Shown here: in pieces, positions 15,446-23,846 of the stretch
Numbering within the stretch: the stretch's first letter is position 1
Layout: each line of letters opens with the position of its first letter
From: Candidatus Aminicenantes bacterium UBA2190
GTDB lineage: Bacteria > Acidobacteriota > Aminicenantia > UBA2199
Assembly (NCBI GenBank): GCA_002335385.1
Contig: DCVK01000036.1
Location: 1-46,589, forward strand
Reading direction: 5' to 3'
DNA: 46,589 bases
Translations under genes and position numbers: made by a program
The notes under the pieces: model-generated
Told to the model about the DNA's origin: nothing
The model's input: only the letters and a program-made list of their open reading frames with translations
Database searches by the model: none

Positions 15446-15985
15446 TCAACCCCGGAATGTTTTTGCAGAATGCAATCGCAGCCACTTCTTGGCATATTGG
15501 TTGGACATCAGGCTGATGTTGGGAGCGGTGCCGACCCGCGGCAGGTCGAGGCGGTCGGCGTCCCAGCAGATCCCGATCGTCGGGTCGTCGCTTACCTGCC
15601 CGTTGTTGTGATGGGTCATGGCGTATTTCAAGACGGCCAGCCGGCCGGGATCCAGGCGCAGCATCCCCTTGTCGAAAAGCTCCTGGGCGAAATCCGCCGC
15701 CCGGGCGCCGTGATCCGGATCCCGGCCCTCGTTCTGCCTCCGGCAATCGTGCAGGAGGGCGAACAGCCTGGCGACCTCCATGTCGCATCCCGGGGTATGC
15801 TCCCCCAGCATGACCGCGTTCTTCTCCACCTGCAGCCAGTGGCTGGGGCCATGCTGGGTCCAGGACGAATTCAGGACAAAGGCATTTTTGGCTTCGGACA
15901 GAACAACAGAACGCTGAAACGATCTTTCAGTGTCAGTATTTGTGTTCGTGTTAGCAGCAAGCAAAGAGTCGATCTCTTTCTTCAC
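15446..15985 (-). CDS. HD-domain protein with a repeat-derived N-terminus
   Basis: 179 aa. RLFALLHDCRR (about 73-83), EGRDPDHGARAADFA (86-100) and later AMTHHN (123-128) are the metal-binding HD superfamily signature, implying a phosphohydrolase, probably on nucleotides. Start is GTG at 15985 with AGGAAAAA upstream. Residues 9-20 (LLAANTNTNTDT) are encoded by a 6-base tandem repeat (on the minus strand CTTGCTGCTAACACGAAC) of the type seen at 33300-33460, so the family homology begins only at about residue 35 (AFVLNSSWTQHGPSHW). Either the repeat was inserted near the 5' end and kept the frame, or the true start is a non-ATG codon after it; no ATG lies between. Confidence 0.75.
   Translation of the reverse strand: MKKEIDSLLAANTNTNTDTERSFQRSVVLSEAKNAFVLNSSWTQHGPSHWLQVEKNAVMLGEHTPGCDMEVARLFALLHDCRRQNEGRDPDHGARAADFAQELFDKGMLRLDPGRLAVLKYAMTHHNNGQVSDDPTIGICWDADRLDLPRVGTAPNISLMSNQYAKKWLRLHSAKTFRG
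15931..15962. repeat. 6-base tandem repeat inside the HD gene
   Basis: On the minus strand, units of CTAACA/CGAACA/CTGACA type run for about 32 bases after CTTGCTG, the same words as the array at 33297-33460. Confidence 0.55.
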
Positions 15986-16277
15986 TTTTTCCTTTTGCCT
16001 TTTTCTTTCAAGGCTCCTTCCGGCGGCTGTTCCTCATTCCTTCTGTATACCTCACATTCCCCATTCCGTCCAGCCCTTTGGATCTTATCAATCGCCTGGT
16101 TCCCCCAGTATTTTCCCGATAAAACGTGGACGGTAGATCATTTCTTGTATTCTTCTAATGCTTTTCAGACGGAGTTTGCAAGATTTAGCCCATCGTCCCT
16201 CAGGCCAGAAAATAAACCAGCACCATCTCACGCCCCAACCGCCGCAGGAATTGAAAGAAAATCGATCGGGGGGTAGA

Positions 16278-17627
16278 ATGCAGGGAGCCATGGGAGAGAA
16301 AAGCGAATATTCGGAAAACGTCCCCTCCGACCTGGAGTTCCTGGGCGGCGATTTCACGGTGCTTAACGCAAGCAGCCTGGCCCAGGCCGACGCCGGCGAC
16401 GGCCCGGGCCTGCGGGTGCTCAAGGAGGTCCTGCTCGCCATCCTGCGCTGTCCGGGATTCGTTTTCTCGGTCCAGCCGCAGGAAGAGTACACCCGGGTGC
16501 GCGAAAAGACGGGCGGCAAATGGCGGGAGGTGATGCGCTTTCCGGCCACGCTGCACCGGGAATTCGGCGAGGAGGTCTCGCGCCTGTTCCTCAAGTGCAA
16601 CTTTCATCATTACAGCCTTCCTCAGGACGGCGTGGTGCTGCTGGCCTTGGGCGATGGGAAGTGGTACGACCTCTTCGTCAGCACCGTCACGGGCATTCAC
16701 GGACCCATCTTTGATTTCACCTTCGCCAGGCGCGAAATCTCCTTCGACCTCGACCTGGACAAGCTCGGCTTCGACGCTTCCGGCCTGGCGGCGCTCAAGA
16801 AGGCGGTCGACGCCCCGGCCGGCATGGTGCTCGTCACCGGTCCCACCCACAGCGGCAAGTCGATCGTCTGCTACTCGGCGGTCATGCGCCGCCTGCTCCG
16901 CGGCGACAGCGTCACGACCATCGAGGCGCCGCGCAAGTTCCGCCTCCCCGGGGCCAGGCAGATCCAGCTGGGTTATGGCGGCAACTATGAGAATTTCTAT
17001 GCGAATGCCCTGGCCGACGACCCGCGGGTGCTGCTGGTGCAGGAAATCCGTTATTACGAGCCGATCGTCGGGGCGCTGGCCAGCGCCCGCGAGCGGCTGG
17101 TTGTGGCCGGGATACACGCCGGGGAAGTCATTCTCTGCCTGATCCGTCTGCAGCGCTTCGCCGGCGATGAGAAGTTTCCGCAGTCAGAACAGAAACGAAT
17201 CCGGCAAGACCGGGAACTGCTGGCGGAAAGCCTCAGCCTGGTCTGCTCGGGGCGGGTGCTGAACCTGCTCTGCCCAGGCTGCCGCCAACCGGGAACGGTG
17301 CCGGCCGCGACAATCCGCCGCAGCGGACTGGCCGTGGCCGGGGAGGGAGACGTGCCGGTCTTCAGCCCGGGCCCGGGCTGCGAAGCCTGCCGCGGAACCG
17401 GAATCGCGGGCTGCCGGGGAATTTACGAGGTGCTGCCCATCTCGCGGGACATGCGCCGGCTGCTGGCCGGGCCGGTGCCGGAATGCGCCATCATCCGCCA
17501 GGCCCGGGAGGAAGGCCTGCTCAGCCTGCGCGAGATGGCGCTGCGCCTGGCGCTGGACGGCGCCATCGGCTTCCAGCACGCGATCGCCGCCACGTCGCCG
17601 CCTTTCCCCGACGACCTGAACCATTGA
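16278..17627 (+). CDS. lone GspE/PilT-like secretion ATPase homologue
   Basis: 449 aa. P-loop G188-PTHSGKS195, an acidic Walker-B-like strand (VLLVQEIRYYE, 251-261) and AGIHAGE (277-283, the His-box position) place it in the type II/IV secretion ATPase family. A C-terminal zinc motif C332-x2-C335 and C368-x2-C371 matches the CxxC pair of GspE/PilB. The Walker B consensus (hxPDxIhxGEIRD) is much altered. No pilin, secretin or membrane-platform gene is nearby. The start is ambiguous: ATG 16278 has GGGGGG six bases upstream, ATG 16290 has AGGGAG; the frame is open from 16158. It may serve a complex encoded elsewhere or be a diverged retractor such as PilT2. Confidence 0.8.
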   Translation: MQGAMGEKSEYSENVPSDLEFLGGDFTVLNASSLAQADAGDGPGLRVLKEVLLAILRCPGFVFSVQPQEEYTRVREKTGGKWREVMRFPATLHREFGEEVSRLFLKCNFHHYSLPQDGVVLLALGDGKWYDLFVSTVTGIHGPIFDFTFARREISFDLDLDKLGFDASGLAALKKAVDAPAGMVLVTGPTHSGKSIVCYSAVMRRLLRGDSVTTIEAPRKFRLPGARQIQLGYGGNYENFYANALADDPRVLLVQEIRYYEPIVGALASARERLVVAGIHAGEVILCLIRLQRFAGDEKFPQSEQKRIRQDRELLAESLSLVCSGRVLNLLCPGCRQPGTVPAATIRRSGLAVAGEGDVPVFSPGPGCEACRGTGIAGCRGIYEVLPISRDMRRLLAGPVPECAIIRQAREEGLLSLREMALRLALDGAIGFQHAIAATSPPFPDDLNH

Positions 17628-17656
17628 GCATCAGTTCTTGATCTTATGCAGGCATT

Positions 17657-17757
17657 AGGTTCAGGTCTTGAAATATCGGTTTTAATAATGCAAGCCCAAA
17701 TTAAGCTATAAAAACGTTTTCCTGAAGATCGATCTGATAATTCAAGACCTGACCCCA
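17657..17757. mobile_element. REP-C bounded mini-element
   Basis: GTTCAGGTCTTGAAAT near 17658 and ATTCAAGACCTGACCCC near 17740-17756 are inverted over about 14 bases around 70 AT-rich bases with no coding capacity. Lies in the gap between convergent genes and might also stop transcription. Confidence 0.55.
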
Positions 17758-17768
17758 ATTCTCCCGGC

Positions 17769-18239
17769 CTATAAACGCCCGTCGTCCGGGAACATGATCT
17801 TCTTCGGGCGCAGTGGGTCCACCAGCACCGGCAGCTTCGCCCCCTTCTGCAGCATGGCCAGCGAGAGCGGGTTCCAGCAGCGCCGGTCGCTGATCGTGTA
17901 GCGGTTGCGCCCGGGCACCTCGATCTCCAGTTGCAGCTCGATCTGCGGCATGTCGTTGATCGTGGTGCCGGTCGTGTCGGCGCTGAGGATGGTGGCGGTG
18001 CCGGGGATGCCGTTCTCCCGGAAATATGCCGCCCGCCGCTTCTGCCGGTTCATGAAAAAGAAGATGGCGCCCATGATCAGGAGCTGCAGGAATATCCAGA
18101 GGATGCCGAACGCCCGCAGCGACAGGCTGTCGTCGCTGGTACGGGCGCCGGGATCGAGGATGCCGATTGTCAGCGCCACCACGCCCGGGGCCAGCAGGAT
18201 CACCCATGTCCACCACCAGCCCCTGTTCAACACCCACAT
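17769..18239 (-). CDS. two-TM membrane protein with soluble beta domain (DUF3592-like)
   Basis: 156 aa from ATG 18239 (MWVLNRGWWWTWV), which has AGGAGG upstream. Two membrane helices (about 9-30 and 46-64) precede a cytoplasmic or periplasmic domain GIPGTATILSADTTGTTINDMPQIELQLEIEV that reads like the small beta-barrel of DUF3592/NfeD-like proteins; LPVLVDPLRPKK near the end fits that group. It follows the membrane protein gene at 18262-18831 after 22 bases, so the two are probably one transcript. Function unknown. Confidence 0.7.
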   Translation of the reverse strand: MWVLNRGWWWTWVILLAPGVVALTIGILDPGARTSDDSLSLRAFGILWIFLQLLIMGAIFFFMNRQKRRAAYFRENGIPGTATILSADTTGTTINDMPQIELQLEIEVPGRNRYTISDRRCWNPLSLAMLQKGAKLPVLVDPLRPKKIMFPDDGRL

Positions 18240-18261
18240 CGCGTCCTCCTGCGGCGGCGGG

Positions 18262-18831
18262 TCAAGCCGCGGACCCTGCCGACCGATCCTGCGCCGAGCG
18301 GCGGAACAGCAGGGCCGACACGACGAACAGCATGACGAAGAACGCATTCAGGGCCAATACCCCCCACACGCCGGGAGGTTCCTGCAGGGCGTGAGCCTGG
18401 GACTTGCCGACGGCCAGCGCGATCACCGGGACCAGCGCCAGGGCGATCGCCGTCGCGAACATGGCTCGCGCCATTCCCCGCGGCCGCAGGCGCGCCATAC
18501 CGGCGCCGAGGATCCCGACGAAGAGCACCGCGAAATACATCAGGTTGGCGGGATTGTCCTCGCTGCCGATGATGCCCACGGCCAGGTTGATCCAGGCCAG
18601 AAGGAGCGCCGTTGCCACCGCGACGCCGACGGCGGCCCGGTACGCGGTATCGCCCGACTTGCGCGCGACCAGCTCGAAGGCGAGGCCGCTGCCGAACAGC
18701 AGCGCGCCGGCGACGACGAAATCGAACCGGTTCCAGTCCACTTCATCGCTGAACTGCATCGCCGCCAGGGGGATCAGCAAGATGAAGGCCGTCGCGAGCG
18801 CGATGCGGATGATGTTTTTCTTTTTCAGCAT
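18262..18831 (-). CDS. polytopic membrane protein of unknown function, 189 aa
   Basis: Start ATG 18831 (MLKKKNIIRIALATAFILLI) has AGGGAG upstream. Five or six membrane helices can be traced; the conserved start LIPLAAMQFSDEVDWNRFDF recurs in a widespread uncharacterised family of small membrane proteins. First gene of the pair with 17769-18239. A decayed, internally deleted copy of this gene and its upstream sequence occurs at 31119-31233. Confidence 0.75.
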   Translation of the reverse strand: MLKKKNIIRIALATAFILLIPLAAMQFSDEVDWNRFDFVVAGALLFGSGLAFELVARKSGDTAYRAAVGVAVATALLLAWINLAVGIIGSEDNPANLMYFAVLFVGILGAGMARLRPRGMARAMFATAIALALVPVIALAVGKSQAHALQEPPGVWGVLALNAFFVMLFVVSALLFRRSAQDRSAGSAA

Positions 18832-19001
18832 GTTCTCCCTGAAAATTTCATGGCCGTCCCAACGAACAGCAGAGAGCAAGTTATCACAAAATCCCCCATG
18901 GCCAAAGCTTTCCATCGCCGTCACGGCAAAGTGCATGCAGGCAACCGAAGGAAGGAGGCTGTCGGGGACGCCCATCAGAATGCGCCCCCGGCTGCCGGTC
19001 C

Positions 19002-20354
19002 CTAGCGGGTTTCGATGTTGAAGGGCTTGCTCTCGCTGACCAGCACCGACGTGTCCTTGCTGGCGAGCAAGCGGATCGTGCAGCCGCTTTTCAAGCCTCG
19101 CGAGAAGCGCACGCTTCCCGTGTTCAGGAGTGTGCCCACGGTCCAGGGGAAGCGCCGGTCGGTCCCCGGCACATCGCGGGCGATGCGGAAGCCGCCGACG
19201 CCTGCGGGGCGGCTGGGGTCAGGGAAGTACAGGTCGATCGTGACCAGGTAGCCGTCCAGCTTCGTCGCGTTCCAGCGGATCTCCTCGACCGTCCCCGAAA
19301 TCCAGGTGTCGCCTCCCTGGGGGTCGAACAGGATGATGTTGGGGGGCAGGGCCAGGGAGAACGGGGCGTCCGACACGTCGGTATGCAGCCCGTCCAACGT
19401 AGTCACGCGGATCTTGTAACCGCCGCGCGCCAGGAGCTTGATCGTCCCGCAGGTCTTGCCGTCCCAGTTGTAGGAGCACATGCCGCCCACGGGCGAGCTC
19501 GCGCTGAGCGTGCCGACCAGGCGGTCGTCCTTCAGCAGCTCGACGCGCAGGTTGCCGCTCAAGCCGTGGGGCTGCCAGCGGATCGGGTACGAGCGCCCCA
19601 TCACCAGTTCCTCGCCGCCATTGGGCTGCAGCACCCTGACGTGGGGAGGGCGATAGGCCATGATGTGGCAGCGGCCGCTGCTTCCCTGGGTGGTTCCCTG
19701 GCTGACCCGCACGCGGTAGGTCCCCTCGGCCGTGGCCAGGGGAATGGGCCAGGACAGGGGCGAGCCGCCGGCGGCCACCGCGTCGCGGATCACGTAGCGC
19801 TCGGGCCCGTCCTGGCGCTCCAGGTCGACGCGCACGTTGCCGCCCACGTCGGCCGCGCTCCAGGCCACGTTCATGATGCTGGTGGAGGCCTCGTAGGCGG
19901 CGGTCTCCATGGGCGTGGTGACGCTGATCGTGCCCAGCAGGGAGAAGGGGGCGTTGCTCGCGTCGGCCTCGGCGCCGTCGATGACCAGGACGCGCACGTA
20001 GTAGTCGTCGCCGGCGACCGCCCGGCCGCCGACGAAGTTGCCGGCCTCCCAGGCAAAGGACCCCCTGTCCCCGGGGGTGGAGTTCTTGATGCTGCCCACC
20101 CGGTGGGCCTCGGTCGTGCCGCCGCGAAAAAGAACGATGCGCACCTCGACCCCGGCGGCGGTCGGCGTCCAGGTGATCGTGACCGGTGAGCCGATGACCC
20201 AGCTCTCGCCGCCGTTGGGCGCGATCAGGGTGACGGCCGGAAGCGGCAGGGCGGCCAGCGCGAAAACGACGGCCGTCAGCCAGCAGAGCCGGCGTCGGCC
20301 GTGGCCCCGCCGGCAGCCGTCCCCGTGCGCTTTGTCCAAAATCATTCCTTTCAT
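19002..20354 (-). CDS. secreted protein with four Kre9/KNH-like beta-sandwich repeats
   Basis: 450 aa. A long basic leader is followed by a signal peptide (to about residue 40). Four repeats begin with the LxxPNGGExWxxGxxxxIxW signature: TLIAPNGGESWVIGSPVTI, a decayed second (SVTTPMETAAYEASTSI), RVLQPNGGEELVMGRSYPI, and ILFDPQGGDTWISGTVEEI. The spacing is about 105-110 residues and each repeat ends in SNAPFSL-like strands. This is the Ser-Thr-rich GPI-anchored membrane family (Kre9/KNH) domain found in bacterial surface proteins, probably carbohydrate- or protein-binding. The start ATG 20354 has GGAGG five bases upstream; GTG 20360 is a second option. No sorting signal is seen at the C-terminus. 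Confidence 0.8.
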   Translation of the reverse strand: MKGMILDKAHGDGCRRGHGRRRLCWLTAVVFALAALPLPAVTLIAPNGGESWVIGSPVTITWTPTAAGVEVRIVLFRGGTTEAHRVGSIKNSTPGDRGSFAWEAGNFVGGRAVAGDDYYVRVLVIDGAEADASNAPFSLLGTISVTTPMETAAYEASTSIMNVAWSAADVGGNVRVDLERQDGPERYVIRDAVAAGGSPLSWPIPLATAEGTYRVRVSQGTTQGSSGRCHIMAYRPPHVRVLQPNGGEELVMGRSYPIRWQPHGLSGNLRVELLKDDRLVGTLSASSPVGGMCSYNWDGKTCGTIKLLARGGYKIRVTTLDGLHTDVSDAPFSLALPPNIILFDPQGGDTWISGTVEEIRWNATKLDGYLVTIDLYFPDPSRPAGVGGFRIARDVPGTDRRFPWTVGTLLNTGSVRFSRGLKSGCTIRLLASKDTSVLVSESKPFNIETR

Positions 20355-20482
20355 GTTCACCTCCGGGTGCCCGCAGGCGTCTGCTGCCGGCTCTGTTTCA
20401 TGGATTCAAATACGAGCCGAAGAAGAATATCTCGAAAAACAGCGGGGAAAGATTATTTTCAGCCGCTAAACCGGACCCGGGT

Positions 20483-20655
20483 CGATCCCCGCCCGCGGCG
20501 GCTGTTGCCGGCTGAAAAGCCTCCGGATCGCGCGGCGGATCGACGATGCCGCGGCGCGCCGCGAAAAAGAGGGGGATCCGGCGAGCGCCTGGTCCGCGCG
20601 CGCAGCGGCATCCATGGGACCGGGATTTGACAGGCGCTCGAGGGTCATGTATGAT
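20483..20655 (+). pseudogene. decayed S23 four-helix-bundle gene
   Basis: Base-level similarity to the intact gene at 31251 begins at GATCCCCG (20484; 31270) and continues through CGGCGGCT, GGCTGAA, AGC, TCC and GATCGC. In frame it gives RLKSLRIARRIDDAAARR against RLKSFQIAQLIYDATVHF, then DRRSRVMYDQG against NRRSRTHDQMV after an internal deletion. No full frame remains. It occupies much of the 408-base space between the divergent secreted-repeat gene and rsgA. Confidence 0.6.
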
Positions 20656-20762
20656 CAGGGCACATGGTCCTTGTTCGTTAACGCTTCCTCTGTCCGCTGC
20701 GCCTGCTCGAAAGAGAGGCGACAACCATTCCATCTGACAAGCACAGAAAAGGAGCAACGAAA

Positions 20763-21848
20763 ATGAACGAGCAAGAGACAAGGATCCGCTTGCAAGAGCT
20801 GGGATTTGACGACTGGTTCGCCGCGCGCGTCGATGAAACGCTGTCAGCGGCGCACTCCCTGGCGCGCGTCTCGGCGGTCGACCGCGGCGCCTATCTGATA
20901 GTAAATGAAGCCGGCGAGCTCACGGCCGAGCTGGCGGGCAAGTTCCGTTTTTATGCCGGGTCGCCCGCCGACCTGCCCTGCGTGGGCGACTGGGCCTATG
21001 TTCAGTACCACAACGCGGGAACCCTGGCCGTCATCCACGGCATCCTGCCGAGAAAGACCTTCCTGCGCCGCAAATCGGCGGGCAGGGAGGTGGACTTCCA
21101 GATGATCGCGGCGAACATCGATGCCGCCTTCATCGTCCAGTCGTGCCACTATGATTTCAACCTGCACCGGCTGGACCGCTACCTGGTGATGGCCAACGAA
21201 GGGGGCATCGAGCCGGTCCTAATCCTGACCAAGACCGACCTGGTCACCCCGGAGGGGCTGGAAAAGACGGTCGCGGCCATCCGCCGGGCCGGCATCACGG
21301 CCGGGATCCTGACCGTCAGCAATGCGACCGGCGCCGGGCTGGATGAATTCCGGCGGCTCCTGGCTTCGGGCAGGACATACTGCCTGCTCGGATCGTCGGG
21401 CGTCGGCAAGACCACGCTCATCAACCGCCTGCTCGGCCGGGAGGCGCTCGCGACCAGGGCCACCAGCCATACCGGGGAAGGCAGGCATGCCACCTCGCGC
21501 CGCCAGCTGATCGTCCTCGAGCAGGGGGCGCTGCTGGTCGATACCCCGGGCATGAGGGAACTGGGCATGCTGGGAACGGGCGCGGCGCTGGCTGACAGCT
21601 TCGCGGAAATCCTCGACCTCTCCCGGGGCTGCCGTTATGCCGACTGCAGCCACAGCGGGGAGCCGGGCTGCGCCGTGCGGGCGGCGATCGAGGGCGGGGG
21701 GCTGGACGCGGACCGCTATGCAAGCTATGTCAAGCTGAAAAAGGAGTCGGAGCATCACGAGCTGTCCTTCGTGGAGAAGCGGAAGAAGGACAGGGACTTC
21801 GGCAAGTTCATCAAAACGGCCAAGAAGCAGCTGAAAGACAGGAAATAA
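20763..21848 (+). CDS. rsgA: small ribosomal subunit biogenesis GTPase RsgA
   Basis: 361 aa, full length. Circularly permuted GTPase: G4 TKTD (156-159) comes before G1 GSSGVGKT (210-217), the switch region TSHTGEGRHAT (about 234-244), and G3 DTPG (260-263). An N-terminal OB domain (about 30-110) precedes it, and a zinc site C290, C295, H297, C303 follows. RsgA checks late 30S subunit maturation and its GTPase is stimulated by the ribosome. AGGAG lies upstream of the ATG. Basic C-terminal helix (KKDRDFGKFIKTAKKQLKDRK). It is monocistronic here. Confidence 0.95.
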   Translation: MNEQETRIRLQELGFDDWFAARVDETLSAAHSLARVSAVDRGAYLIVNEAGELTAELAGKFRFYAGSPADLPCVGDWAYVQYHNAGTLAVIHGILPRKTFLRRKSAGREVDFQMIAANIDAAFIVQSCHYDFNLHRLDRYLVMANEGGIEPVLILTKTDLVTPEGLEKTVAAIRRAGITAGILTVSNATGAGLDEFRRLLASGRTYCLLGSSGVGKTTLINRLLGREALATRATSHTGEGRHATSRRQLIVLEQGALLVDTPGMRELGMLGTGAALADSFAEILDLSRGCRYADCSHSGEPGCAVRAAIEGGGLDADRYASYVKLKKESEHHELSFVEKRKKDRDFGKFIKTAKKQLKDRK

Positions 21849-22031
21849 CGAGGAATCATGCATTCGGGAAACGATCCTCCCCGGCCACGCTTGTTTTCTT
21901 CCCTGCCCGATCCCCCGCCTTATTGATCTGGATATCCCTTGCCGGTGACGTATTCGAAGACAGGGTCCCGGCTGAACGAAGTCGTCATCCGGGCATTGTG
22001 GCTTTCTATGGTTGACCCCATCCCCTCCCCG

Positions 22032-23507
22032 TTAGCTCTCCCCGCCCGGCCCCTTGTCCCGGCGGGGACGGCTGCGCAGGCGCAGGCCGCGGACCAGCAG
22101 GGTGACGGCGATCCAGGCGCCCGCCGCGGCGAGCGGATAGGCGACCAGGCGCGGGAACAGGGCGAAGCCGGCCGCGAGCGCCAGCAGCAGCAGGCCGCCC
22201 AGCACCATGGTGCGCGACTCGATCGCTTCCAGCGCGCGCCGGTCGGCGAAGGCCGCGCCGATGGCGTTGCCGATGCGGATGGCCCCGGCGGCGGTCCGGC
22301 TCACGCCGCCGCCGCCGCGTACCGCGCGGCGCCCGCAGCCGTCACCGCCCGGCGCGCACATCCGCCGGCGCCGGCCCAGGACGATCTCGGTCGCGTTCTC
22401 CAGGTCGCGCTGATAAGCCTCCTCCATGGTCCGGGCGAAGGCCTCGTCCTCGATCACCGCGTCCAGCTCGCAGTTGCCCAGCCAGCTGCTGATGTTGAGG
22501 TTGGTCGAGCCCACCCGCGTCCAGCGGCCGTCGACCACGGCGGTCTTGGCATGCAGCATGGTGCCGTTCCACTCGTAGATCCTCACCCCGGCCTCCAGCA
22601 GCGCGCGGTAGCCGGCCCGCGACAGGGTCTTGACCAGCGGCAGGTCCGAGGCCCCGGGCACGAGCAGGCGCACGTCCACTCCGTCCCGCGCCGCGGCGCG
22701 CAGCGTCTGCTCGTAGGCGGCGAACCCGGCGTAATAGGCGTCGCTCAGCCAGACCCGCCGGCGCGCCAGCGCGGTCACGAGCAGGTCCAGGCGCAGCATG
22801 CCGGAGGTGGCCGGCACGCTCGCCACCACCCGCATGCTCACCTCGCCGGCGCGTTCCGGGGCGGGAACGTCCAGGGCATCATCGGGCAGGGGCGGGCCGG
22901 CCATGGCCCAGACGTCGGCGAACGCCGCCTCCACGTCGCGGACCGCGGGCCCGCGCACCCCGATGCCCGTGTCGCGCCAGGGTTCCCGCCCCTTCTCGGG
23001 GATGCCCTCCCAGGGGAGGCCGATGCACAGCCCGGTGACGAAGGCGACGCGGCCGTCCACGGCGAGCATCTTGCGGTGGTCGCGCGACAGCCAGCCCAGG
23101 GGGCGGTCGAGGCGCAGCGGGTTGAAGCAGCGCACCTCGACCCCGCCGGCGCGCAGGCGCTGCCAGAAGCGCCGTGACGCCCTGCCCAGGCACCCCAGCC
23201 AGTCGTAGAGGACGCGCACGCGCACGCCGGCGGCGGCGCGCTCCAGCAGGGCGTCGGCGAAACGGCGCCCGGTCGCGTCGTCATGGATGATGTAGTTCTC
23301 GAGGTGCACATGGTGCCCGGCGCCGCGGATGGCGTCGAGCCAGGCCGGGTAGTTCCGGGCGGCGTCGAGCAGCAGCTGGACGTCGTTGCCCTCCACCAGC
23401 GGCGCGCCGGCGGCGCGCGAGAAGGCCTGGTCGGCGATCTCCCTCAGCCCGGCGGTGGAGGCGGCGCCGGCGGGCATGCCGGCGGGCAAGCGGGTCGCGG
23501 CTGTCAT
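22032..23507 (-). CDS. cardiolipin synthase-like phospholipase D family protein
   Basis: 491 aa. Two HKD motifs: H144-R-K146-x4-D151 (RDHRKMLAVDG) and H319-A-K321-x4-D326 (LHAKTAVVDG), each followed by the family's GSxN-type residues (VGSTNLNISSW after the second). These enzymes join two phosphatidylglycerols or transfer phosphatidyl groups at the inner membrane. Unlike ClsA, the membrane helices (two, about 438-475) are at the C-terminus and there is no N-terminal pair, so the layout is inverted. The start ATG 23507 has only a weak upstream site; M11 is possible. No neighbours in operon. Confidence 0.85.
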   Translation of the reverse strand: MTAATRLPAGMPAGAASTAGLREIADQAFSRAAGAPLVEGNDVQLLLDAARNYPAWLDAIRGAGHHVHLENYIIHDDATGRRFADALLERAAAGVRVRVLYDWLGCLGRASRRFWQRLRAGGVEVRCFNPLRLDRPLGWLSRDHRKMLAVDGRVAFVTGLCIGLPWEGIPEKGREPWRDTGIGVRGPAVRDVEAAFADVWAMAGPPLPDDALDVPAPERAGEVSMRVVASVPATSGMLRLDLLVTALARRRVWLSDAYYAGFAAYEQTLRAAARDGVDVRLLVPGASDLPLVKTLSRAGYRALLEAGVRIYEWNGTMLHAKTAVVDGRWTRVGSTNLNISSWLGNCELDAVIEDEAFARTMEEAYQRDLENATEIVLGRRRRMCAPGGDGCGRRAVRGGGGVSRTAAGAIRIGNAIGAAFADRRALEAIESRTMVLGGLLLLALAAGFALFPRLVAYPLAAAGAWIAVTLLVRGLRLRSRPRRDKGPGGES

Positions 23508-23846
23508 GATGGGAAAATTCTATCTCCCGGCCCCGGGCAAGTCAACGAGCGAACGGGGCCGCTGCATGCTTTTTTGCACGCGCCATCCATTCTTCAGGCA
23601 AACCCGGGCGGCATGGCGATCCAACTCCACCCTTCGTGATCGATTGACCCCCATCCGGCAACCGCTCCGGCCTTGACATTATCGGGCATGAAAATGAAAC
23701 CGGTTCTTCTCGTTCTCAGGATGCTGCTGTTACTTGCCATTCTGCTGGCCCATGCTTACTGCCCGCCGGGTACCCTATCGCCTCGTTCCCGGTCTTTGGT
23801 AACGAGCCTTAAGGACGGTGCCGGCAAGGCAGGGTCCGGGCCGCGA
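23508..23846. other. 339-base gap without a clear gene
   Basis: A + strand frame begins with TTG 23673 or ATG 23688 and gives a signal-like MKMKPVLLVLRMLLLLAILL, but after about 35 residues it runs antisense to the sensor gene and has no protein-like sense there. It could be the 5' relic of a lost secreted gene. No repeat family of this window is present. Confidence 0.3.

Noticed and set aside
21939..23177. 412-codon + strand frame opposite the cardiolipin-synthase gene
   Set aside because: Shadow frame; Ala/Arg/Gly/Pro repeats only, while the minus strand encodes two perfect HKD motifs.
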